DNA of 35,506 nt, from contig CACWJS010000051.1 of NCBI GenBank assembly GCA_902761275.1, forward strand, positions 1-35,506, in the 5' to 3' direction. This DNA comes from an uncultured bacterium (GTDB taxonomy: Bacteria > Verrucomicrobiota > Kiritimatiellia > RFP12 > UBA1067). Position numbers and translations under genes: made by a program. Below, piece by piece: positions 15,956-23,096 of the stretch. The notes under the pieces are model-generated. The model did no database searches. It was not told the DNA's origin and saw only the letters and a list, made by a program, of their open reading frames with translations. Each line of letters starts with the position of its first letter. The stretch's first letter is position 1.

Positions 15956-16467
15956 CTACTTCCTTATCTTGCGCAGACGCTTTCGGGCGTGGGTCTTGTC
16001 TTCCTGGACGGCGACAAACGAGATCTTCCATACGCCCGCCTCGGTGCACGCGTTCATGACCTGCGCGACCGCCTTATGCGGCACTGCGAAGTCGGCGCGA
16101 ACCATCACCGGGAAGTCCTTGTACTTCTTGACGCGCTCCCTTACGCGCCTCGAAATCTCCGCCGGAGTTATCTCGATGTCGCCCATGGAGATGCGGGGCT
16201 TGCCCTTCTTCGGCCCGCTCTGGTGGAGGCCGATGTCTATCTCCATGTGCGTTGGCGGCAGTTCATCCGGCGTCAGCACGATGCCGTGCTTGCCGTCCTC
16301 CAGCTCGATCGACTCGTCCTTCTTCTGCGCCTCGACGAGCGTGACGACGAAGAAGATGATGAGTTCGAACACGACGTCGTGACGACGAAGAAGATGATGA
16401 GTTCGAACACGACGTCGATCATCGGCGTCATGTCGAGCTGCGGGTTTTCCTGTGGCTTTTTGCCCAT
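15956..16467 (-). pseudogene. ExbD/TolR-type protein (first copy), frame broken by a 38-bp tandem duplication
   Basis: The gene begins at the ATG at 16467 (GKKPQENPQLDMTPMID, then VVFELIIFFVVT) but then shifts frame. An exact 38-bp direct duplication (16340-16377 and 16378-16415) repeats the DNA for DVVFELIIFFVVT, and 38 is not a multiple of three. After the second copy a different frame continues as LVEAQKKDESIELE and runs to a stop at 15956, giving a normal periplasmic ExbD domain. Removing one copy restores an intact protein of about 157 aa. As written, the first product ends as a low-complexity Ser/Arg tail. This could be real inactivation, a reversible slippage event or an assembly error. 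ExbB lies 21 nt upstream, ExbD2 13 nt downstream. Confidence 0.85.
16340..16417. repeat. 38-bp exact tandem duplication inside exbD1
   Basis: The 40 bases 16340-16379 are identical to 16378-16417, a shift of 38 bp. Identity stops at 16380 versus 16418 and at 16339 versus 16377. Confidence 0.95.
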
Positions 16468-16488
16468 GGCTTTGTTCTATGTTGTCCC

Positions 16489-17304
16489 TTACGCCATCTC
16501 GGCCGCGCCCTCCTCGGGGGCGACTTCGACGTTGCGGAGGCCGTTCAGGAACTCCATCGTGACGGCAGTCATGCGGAGAATGAGGCGGTTCGCGTTGTTG
16601 CGGAGCGAGTAGAACACGGTGATCGTCGGAATCGACACGATAAGGCCGCCGGCGGTCGTCCAGAGCGCCTGGCCGATCGAGCTTGCGAGCGCGGCCGCGT
16701 CGCCTGCGCCGCCTTGCGCGAGGGCCTGGAACGTCAGAATCATGCCTTGCACCGTACCGAGAAGGCCGAGCGACGGGCCGAGGTTCGAGCAGACCGAAAC
16801 CCACGTGAGGCGCTGCATAAGCTTCTCCTGCTCAAGGTCGGAAGCCGCGTTGACCGCCTCCTGAATGACATCGAAGCCCTCCTCGACGTGCTGGAACGCA
16901 GCGGTGAGGATGTTGGACATGACGGACGGGGTGTTCTGGCAAGCCTCCATAGCCGCAACGATGTCGCCTTCGCTCATCGCCTTCTGGACCTGGTCGATGA
17001 GGCGGGCGGGCATGAGCTTTTCGGGCTTGATGAGGATGAAGCAGTCGACGGAGAAGTAGATTGCAAGCGCACCGTCGCCGAAGAGGGCGAACCACAAAAG
17101 CATACCGACGACGCCAGAACCAAAGACGATGTCAACGAAGCCGCCGCCCTTCTTGCCGCTCGACTGCGCCGTGTTGGCACTGACGGCCTCACCACTGTCG
17201 GTGCTCGTCAGCTCCTGCCCCATTGACTGGAGCGCCGCCATCGGAGCCACGCAGGTTCCGACGAGGATCATGAATGCCATCAACGATTTTCTTGCCTTGC
17301 TCAT
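16489..17304 (-). CDS. exbB: ExbB/TolQ/MotA-type proton channel protein with N-terminal signal sequence
   Basis: 271 aa. A cleavable-looking signal (MSKARKSLMAFMILVGTCVAP) and a Ser/Thr/Gly-rich stretch precede three membrane helices: about 57-80, about 170-195 (SLGLLGTVQGMILTFQAL) and about 210-235 (GQALWTTAGGLIVSIPTI). The last two carry the core MotA/TolQ/ExbB motifs. The protein forms the pentameric proton channel that drives two ExbD subunits. GAAGGA lies about 9 nt upstream of the ATG, and an 8-bp repeat tract begins 21 nt upstream. The extra N-terminal signal region is common in long ExbB forms. First gene of the motor part of the operon. Confidence 0.95.
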   Translation of the reverse strand: MSKARKSLMAFMILVGTCVAPMAALQSMGQELTSTDSGEAVSANTAQSSGKKGGGFVDIVFGSGVVGMLLWFALFGDGALAIYFSVDCFILIKPEKLMPARLIDQVQKAMSEGDIVAAMEACQNTPSVMSNILTAAFQHVEEGFDVIQEAVNAASDLEQEKLMQRLTWVSVCSNLGPSLGLLGTVQGMILTFQALAQGGAGDAAALASSIGQALWTTAGGLIVSIPTITVFYSLRNNANRLILRMTAVTMEFLNGLRNVEVAPEEGAAEMA

Positions 17305-17324
17305 TTGTTTGTTTCCTTCGGTGG

Positions 17325-17380
17325 GTAGTTAAGTAGTTAGGTAGTTAAGTAGTTACGTAGTTAAGTGGTTACGTAGTGGT
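17325..17380. repeat. 8-bp tandem repeat, GTAGTTAN, seven units
   Basis: GTAGTTAA, GTAGTTAG, GTAGTTAA, GTAGTTAC, GTAGTTAA, GTGGTTAC, GTAGTGGT. It fills most of the gap between the upstream secreted-protein gene and exbB, just before the exbB ribosome binding site. Confidence 0.9.
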
Positions 17381-17386
17381 AGAGGA

Positions 17387-18157
17387 TTAGAGTTTGCGGG
17401 ACTGGGAACGGAGCTGCTCTGCACGAGCGGCCTGGCCGAGCTTGTCAAAGCAGTCCGCCGCACGCTGCATCGCGTCGATTCGCGCATCGCGGCACGGCTC
17501 GTCGGCGTACATAAGGACAACCCTGAGATATGCGTCGGTGAGGGCCTTGCGGCAGCTCTCCGGCGACGTTCCCTCGGAGGCGAGAATCATGTCGCCGCGC
17601 ATGACGAGCGCGTTTGCGCTCGCAGCGCGGTCGCCGCTAATCGCCGCCTTCTTGACGAGCCCTTCAAGCTGCTGGGTCTTGCCGAGCTTGAGGAGCGCCT
17701 GCCAGTAAGCCGGGGCGAGATCACCCTTCCATGCGGCGGACTTGTCCTCGTTGATGATGCTCGTCGCAATCTCAAACGCCTTCTGTGCATTGTTCGCCGA
17801 AATGTACGCCTCGACGAGATAGCGACCAGCGGGCTTGTCCCACACAAGCATCTTGTAGTCCTGGACTATCTTCGTCAAAACGCCAATTGCCGCGGCGCCA
17901 TTGCCGCGTTTGACGTTCTCGACGGCCTTGTCATAGCCAGCGGGCTTTTCGATGTCGAGCTCCTCGACATCGCCAATGGGATACTCGGCGCTGACCATCG
18001 TATTCCCCTTCTTGAACGAGATGGCGTACGACTTCGAGCGGCCCTGCCACTTGATGTCGCCCTTCTTGGAGTCGGTAGCCGTGTGAATCGTGCCCTGAAT
18101 AGCCCAGAGCGGCGAAGTCGCTGCGGCAACGGCTAACAGAATCATCAGTCTCTTCAT
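17387..18157 (-). CDS. secreted helical-repeat (TPR-like) protein of the Exb operon
   Basis: 256 aa. Signal peptide MKRLMILLAVAAATSPLWA. A short beta-rich domain (about 20-70; KGDIKWQGRSKSYAISFK) is followed by helical repeats with TPR-like spacing (RYLVEAYISANNAQKAFEIA; ADCFDKLGQAARAEQL). No enzyme motif is seen. The start has AAGGAG 8 nt upstream and the gene follows the large TPR gene by 19 nt, so co-transcription is very likely. It probably acts in the periplasm with the ExbB/ExbD motor. I do not recognise a named family. Confidence 0.7.
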   Translation of the reverse strand: MKRLMILLAVAAATSPLWAIQGTIHTATDSKKGDIKWQGRSKSYAISFKKGNTMVSAEYPIGDVEELDIEKPAGYDKAVENVKRGNGAAAIGVLTKIVQDYKMLVWDKPAGRYLVEAYISANNAQKAFEIATSIINEDKSAAWKGDLAPAYWQALLKLGKTQQLEGLVKKAAISGDRAASANALVMRGDMILASEGTSPESCRKALTDAYLRVVLMYADEPCRDARIDAMQRAADCFDKLGQAARAEQLRSQSRKL

Positions 18158-18176
18158 TAGTTCTTCTCCTTATAAA

Positions 18177-21100
18177 TTAGTTTTCGTCGGCGGGCTCGGC
18201 GGCGGGTTCAGCTGCGGGCTCGGCAGCGGATTCAGCAACGGGTTCAGCCTCAGGCGCTGCTGCGGGGGTTTCGTCGCCTTGCGACTCAGCGGGCGCGGGA
18301 GCGGCGGCCTTGCCACCGGCGGCCTTGGCCTGGTTCATGGCGTTCTGCACCTCGGTGCGCGCCTTGCCGTTCGGGAAGAGGTCAAGATACTCCTGACCGA
18401 ACTTCATGATGTTGTCGGCGAAGTCGCTGCCGAGTTTCGCGCAAAGCGGGATAAGCGTCGCATAGCAGCGTTCGAGGTTCCCGAGCTCGCCAGCGGACAT
18501 CTTGTCGGCTGGGTGGTTCTCGTCGACGCAGTGCGCCTGCAGGAAGCCAAGGAGCGTCGATGCCGCGGTACGGCCGGACTGTTCGGCCTCTTCCTTTAGT
18601 CCCATCGCCTCTTCCGCCGCCATCTGCCGGAGCTTGACGTCGGCCGACATCAAATCGACGGTGTCCTGCTCCCACTGCGGCTTGTTCTTCCAGTAGTTGC
18701 GAAGCTTCTTGACGGAGCCGATGGCCTTGCCAAAATGCTTGGAGCGGAGGTTGGAGTCCTTCTCGGTGCGTCCCTGCTCGGAAGCGACATCTATCATGAG
18801 CTGGTGTGCGTCGACGGCGATGGACATCTTGGCCATCTTCTCGTCTTCGAGGAACTGGTCGAGAGCGTCGCGCGCCTGAGGGTACAACTTCTGCTTGTAG
18901 AGTGCTTTCGCCTCGCCAAGGCGCGCCCTCGCGACAACAAGAAGCTGGTTGGTGCCGGCCTTGTGGATCGCCTTCTCGAACGCATCGTTCGCGAGCGACC
19001 AGCTCTTGGCCTCGATAAGCGCCTCGCCCGCGTTGACGAACTGCCACGCGGTATATGCGCCGTCGGTACGAAGCATCTCGGCGTAGATATCGGTGCCCTC
19101 CTTCTTCATGCCCATCTCGATGAGCGACTTCGCAAGCTGGGGCTTCGCGTTCTTCGCCTCAGGCGAGTTGGGGAACGCCTTGGAGAGTCGGTCGAGGGCG
19201 TCGCGCGACTTTTCGGCGTCGCCGAGCGCCGTATAGATCGTGCCGAGGCGGACGTAGGCGTTCGTCGAATAGCGCCCCTCGGGATAGGCAGAGAGATAGT
19301 CCTCGTAGCTCTTCGCGGCGTTTTCGCGGAACATCTGGAGCTTCGCCTCGGGTTTCGTCATGCGGCGCCAGCAGTCGCCTACGAGGAAGAGGGCCTGCTC
19401 CCTCAGGAGATTGTACTTCGCCTTGTCGGCCTTGGTGAGCGAGGGGTCGGCAAGCGCCTTGTCGGCCTTGTCGGCGAACGCGCGAAATTCCTTTATGCCG
19501 CGCACGATCTGGGCGGAACCTGCGGTAAGCGCCGCAGTGACGGCCTCGGGCGTCTCGTTGGTCTCTGCGCCGGAAACGATGTCGAAGCCCTCCTTCTGGT
19601 ACATCTGGGCGAGCGCCATGCGTGCCTGCTCGCGCGCGATGCCGTCCTTCTCGACCTCGACGTACTTCTTCATCGTGGCAATCGCCTCGGCCTGTTCGCC
19701 GAGCTTGGAATGGCAGTAGGACTCCTGGGAATAGGACGTCGCGTAGTAGAGGGAGTTGGAATAGTGCTGCTGGATGATGCCGCAAAGCTTTATCGCGTCG
19801 GCCCAGCGCTCACCCTGAATCGCCTCGCTGAGCAACTGGGAGGCCTGGTTCGGGGCGCTGACGTGGCGACGGTAGTTCTTGAGGAACTCGCCGTAAAGCC
19901 GGTCGGCGCGGGCAAGCTGGCCAAGCTGCTTCTCAAACGCCGCAAGGCGAAGAACCGCTTCGCCGGCCATCGTCATTAGCTCGCGGTCCTTGAGCCCCGC
20001 GAAGCGCTCGGCGAGATAGCCCTCCATCGCGTCGGCGTCAATGCGCCAGTCGATGGCCTTAGGATCGTCCTTGTTGGCCTGAATAAGCCCGAGAAGCCCG
20101 CGGATCACCTCTTCGACGGCGTAGATCGACTCCTTGACCTCGGGATAGCGCGAGAGGACCTCGAGATACTCCTTGATCGCCTCCTCGACCTTGTCCTCGG
20201 CCATCTTCTCGGCAGGCGAGCGGAACTGCATCTGGCGAACTTTCGCAAGCTGCTCTGGAGTGATTACGACACTGAGCTTCGCGCCGTAGTTCTTCTCGGC
20301 GAACTCCTTGATCTTCTCGGACATCTCGCCGGCGTCTGCGGCCCACGTCGACTCGGGGTACTGGATGAAAACGTTGAGCGCATGGTTGTATGCGCCAAGG
20401 CCGTTACGCTTGCCGGAAGACGTCTTGTCGCCAAAAAGAAGCGCCTTCACGCGCTCGTCGTCGCGTTTCGGCTTCTTGTACTCGACCTGTGCCTCGTCCC
20501 ACAGCATCTTAGCGAGCATGAAACGGCAGAGCGGCATCGGCGAGAACTTTCTGAGGCCCTCCTTGCCCTCGGGGTCGAAATCGACGATCGACTGGTGGAG
20601 CTGCTCAAGCTGCGGCATGTACTCGTTGATCGTCTCCTGCGCCTTGGCGACGTCGCCCCTCAGGAGCTCGGCATTTGCCTTCATCGCGATGGCGCGGCCG
20701 AAGTAGACTGGGCGGTCAGACTCCCACAGAAGAGCGTCGATGATCTTCTTCGCGGGATCGATGTACTGCTTGCGGTTCTTGACGTCGGGCTGGTCGGTCG
20801 CGAGCTTCAGGTACATCTCGGCCGTCTCGCAAGCGACGTTGCACCAGGTGTTCGCGTCGTCCTCGCTCTTCTTCTTGTTGATCTGCGAAAGGAGCCCAGC
20901 GTAGACCTTGACGGCCTCTGCGAAGCGCTTGTCGCCGACGAGAATCTGGCCCCAGGCATAGCACGCCTGCATGTAGAACTCGCGGATCTCCTTAGTGGGC
21001 TTGGGGAACGCCTTGAAGAACTCGTCATAGATCTTCGAGCACTCGGCCTTCTTGCCGCGGAAGAAGAGGTTGTTCGCGACCTCGAGACGAGCCGCCCAGT

Positions 21101-21446
21101 ATTTCGGGCCGGTCCTGTCGGGAAGCGCCGCGATCTTCTTCTCGGCCTCTTCAAACTTGCCGAGCGAGAGCATGCCGCGGACCTCGATGGCGAAGAACTT
21201 GGTCTCGGACTCGGGCCATTTCTTCTTCGTCGCCTCGATCACGGGCTCGGCAAAGTCGGGATACCCGTACTCGATCAGCGCCTCGACATAGCGGATTTCG
21301 AACTCAAGAGCCGGATCGGTCTCCTCTACGGGAGCCTCGGCTGCTGGCGCGGCAGCTGGTTCGTCGGCAGCGGAAATGAACGACGCGACCGGCGACACTA
21401 ACAGTGCCGTGCACCCAAAAACGAATGATACCTTTCTGAACATCAT
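18177..21446 (-). CDS. large periplasmic tetratricopeptide-repeat protein of the Exb operon
   Basis: 1089 aa. A signal peptide (about 1-27) is followed by an Ala/Glu/Pro stretch, then about 950 residues of alpha-helical repeats with TPR features, e.g. AYPEGRYSTNAYVRLGTIY followed by ALGDAEKSRDALDRLSKAFP. The C-terminus is a low-complexity A/E/P tail of repeated AAEP units (about 1040-1089). It is predicted to be periplasmic, a scaffold rather than an enzyme. It is the first gene of the cluster. A TATACT -10 ends 6 nt before the first ATG (21446), so the mRNA may be leaderless; a second ATG follows directly. TPR proteins accompany TolQ/TolR-type motors in Tol-Pal and in myxobacterial gliding systems, which supports a motor partner role. 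Confidence 0.8.
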   Translation of the reverse strand: MMFRKVSFVFGCTALLVSPVASFISAADEPAAAPAAEAPVEETDPALEFEIRYVEALIEYGYPDFAEPVIEATKKKWPESETKFFAIEVRGMLSLGKFEEAEKKIAALPDRTGPKYWAARLEVANNLFFRGKKAECSKIYDEFFKAFPKPTKEIREFYMQACYAWGQILVGDKRFAEAVKVYAGLLSQINKKKSEDDANTWCNVACETAEMYLKLATDQPDVKNRKQYIDPAKKIIDALLWESDRPVYFGRAIAMKANAELLRGDVAKAQETINEYMPQLEQLHQSIVDFDPEGKEGLRKFSPMPLCRFMLAKMLWDEAQVEYKKPKRDDERVKALLFGDKTSSGKRNGLGAYNHALNVFIQYPESTWAADAGEMSEKIKEFAEKNYGAKLSVVITPEQLAKVRQMQFRSPAEKMAEDKVEEAIKEYLEVLSRYPEVKESIYAVEEVIRGLLGLIQANKDDPKAIDWRIDADAMEGYLAERFAGLKDRELMTMAGEAVLRLAAFEKQLGQLARADRLYGEFLKNYRRHVSAPNQASQLLSEAIQGERWADAIKLCGIIQQHYSNSLYYATSYSQESYCHSKLGEQAEAIATMKKYVEVEKDGIAREQARMALAQMYQKEGFDIVSGAETNETPEAVTAALTAGSAQIVRGIKEFRAFADKADKALADPSLTKADKAKYNLLREQALFLVGDCWRRMTKPEAKLQMFRENAAKSYEDYLSAYPEGRYSTNAYVRLGTIYTALGDAEKSRDALDRLSKAFPNSPEAKNAKPQLAKSLIEMGMKKEGTDIYAEMLRTDGAYTAWQFVNAGEALIEAKSWSLANDAFEKAIHKAGTNQLLVVARARLGEAKALYKQKLYPQARDALDQFLEDEKMAKMSIAVDAHQLMIDVASEQGRTEKDSNLRSKHFGKAIGSVKKLRNYWKNKPQWEQDTVDLMSADVKLRQMAAEEAMGLKEEAEQSGRTAASTLLGFLQAHCVDENHPADKMSAGELGNLERCYATLIPLCAKLGSDFADNIMKFGQEYLDLFPNGKARTEVQNAMNQAKAAGGKAAAPAPAESQGDETPAAAPEAEPVAESAAEPAAEPAAEPADEN

Positions 21447-21452
21447 GGCATT

Positions 21453-21458
21453 AGTATA
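21453..21458 (-). promoter_or_regulatory. -10 element abutting the TPR gene start
   Basis: TATACT lies directly after the murJ TAG stop (21459-21461) and 6 nt before the ATG at 21446. The predicted transcription start coincides with the start codon. No TG extension and no clear -35, so this is the weakest of the group. Confidence 0.4.
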
Positions 21459-23096
21459 CTACATTCTACGTCTAAAGCGCAAGCGAAAACCACGGATCTG
21501 TTCGCGCATAAAGACAAGCGAAATAACGCCGTAGACGACGGCGCCAAGCACGATGAGCACCGCAAGGGCCGCAATCGCAGGGCCATTGGCGACAAGCGGC
21601 TTGGCCGCCGCGACGGCAAACCCCATTAGGATCGAAGCCGCAAGCATCTTCAGGAGCGGGCCCGGTGCGCCCGGTGCGCCGATCGCGCCAAAGGCCTTGC
21701 GCAAACCGAGCGAGCCGTTGCGACGCCGTGCGAGGGCGACGAGGATCGCGCAACCGATCGCGGCGCACAATACCGTCGAGAGCGCAAGCCCGACGTGCCG
21801 CCACTCCACGGGAAGGAGCCACACGGCGAGGACGTTGAGCACGGCGTTGACGATGACGGTGTAGACCGTGACGCGCAAGGGGGTCTTCATGTCGTTCTGC
21901 GCCTGGAACCACGGAACCATCGTCTTCTGGAAGCCGAAGAACCCGAGCCCTACGGCGTAGACGGCGAGCGCGCGCGACACGCGCACCGTCGCCACCGAGT
22001 CAAAGGCGCCGCCCTGGTAGATGACGGCCGTGATCTCGGGCGCGAGGACGAAAAGCCCCGCCGCCGCGGGGAGCATGACGAACATAAGCGAGACGACGGA
22101 CGACGAGAGCGCCTCGCGCGCGCCATCGACGTCGCCCTTCGCGAAAAGCCCCGCGAAAGTCGGAAGGAGCACGGTGCCGAACGCGACGCCGATTACGCCT
22201 AGCGGGAGGTCCATTAGGCGCTCCGCGTAGCCGATGACGCCCGCCGCCCAGTCGCTCGCGAGCTGCGCGAGAAGCTGGTCGAGCATGTAGTTGATCTGGA
22301 TCGCCCCCGCGCCGAGCGCGGCAATGCCGAGGTTCTTCCAGACGAGCACGACCTTGGAATCGCGCCACCCGGAGAACGAGAGGCGAGACGAGACGCCTGC
22401 CTTGTGCATTCGCCAGAGCATAAACGCCATTTGCGCGGCGCCCGCGATGAGAATCGCCATCGCGACGCGGTGGATGCGCTGGTCGAGCCGATAGTCAGTG
22501 AAAATCCCGGGGAGGAAGTCGGGATAGGCCTCGTGGACTTTCCCCGACAGCGCCAGCCACGCAAGGATGCCGATCCAGAAGAAATTGAGAAGGCACGGCA
22601 TGAAGCTCGACGCCTTGAACCGCCCGAGCGCGTTGAGGACTCCCATTCCGAACGCCGCGCCGCAAATGAAGATCATATAGGGGAGAAGCGTCTTGACGAG
22701 ACGAATCGTCAGGAGAAGACGCGGCGTATCCTTTAGCCCCAGCGAATCGCGGAAATGAACGACGACCTCGAGCCCTCCTATGAGGAGAAGGACGATTGCG
22801 CCGAGCATCAGGAGCACCATCGTCATCACGGCCCGCGCGAGGCGAGACGCCCGCTCAAGCGAATCAGACTCTACCTCGCCCTTGAAGACCGGAACGAACG
22901 CCGCCGTAAGAGCCCCCTCGCCAAAGAGTTTCCTGGCCATATTGGGTATGGCGAAGGCGAGGGTGAAGGCCGCCTGCTCGACCCCTGCGCCGATTAGGCG
23001 CGACTGAAGCATCTCGCGAACGAGCCCGAGGACGCGGCTCAGCATGGTGAACGCGCCGACAGTGAAGACGTTCGCGAGTGTCTTCTTTGACGACAT
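21459..23096 (-). CDS. murJ: lipid II flippase MurJ
   Basis: 545 aa with about 14 hydrophobic segments, as expected for the MOP-superfamily flippase. The N-terminus is typical: FTMLSRVLGLVREMLQSRLI. Further family stretches are FGEGALTAAFVPVF, LPYMIFICGAAFGMGVLNAL and GFFGFQKTMVPWFQAQNDMK. It moves lipid II across the inner membrane for peptidoglycan synthesis. The start ATG shares one base with the transketolase stop (TGATG), so it is translationally coupled. The next gene, the TPR protein, starts 12 nt downstream. Confidence 0.95.
   Translation of the reverse strand: MSSKKTLANVFTVGAFTMLSRVLGLVREMLQSRLIGAGVEQAAFTLAFAIPNMARKLFGEGALTAAFVPVFKGEVESDSLERASRLARAVMTMVLLMLGAIVLLLIGGLEVVVHFRDSLGLKDTPRLLLTIRLVKTLLPYMIFICGAAFGMGVLNALGRFKASSFMPCLLNFFWIGILAWLALSGKVHEAYPDFLPGIFTDYRLDQRIHRVAMAILIAGAAQMAFMLWRMHKAGVSSRLSFSGWRDSKVVLVWKNLGIAALGAGAIQINYMLDQLLAQLASDWAAGVIGYAERLMDLPLGVIGVAFGTVLLPTFAGLFAKGDVDGAREALSSSVVSLMFVMLPAAAGLFVLAPEITAVIYQGGAFDSVATVRVSRALAVYAVGLGFFGFQKTMVPWFQAQNDMKTPLRVTVYTVIVNAVLNVLAVWLLPVEWRHVGLALSTVLCAAIGCAILVALARRRNGSLGLRKAFGAIGAPGAPGPLLKMLAASILMGFAVAAAKPLVANGPAIAALAVLIVLGAVVYGVISLVFMREQIRGFRLRFRRRM

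Noticed and set aside
15956..16804. A 282-residue frame covering exbD1 and extending into exbB
   Set aside because: Only its last ~155 residues are ExbD; the rest is Arg-rich antisense-like sequence inside exbB created by the 38-bp duplication.
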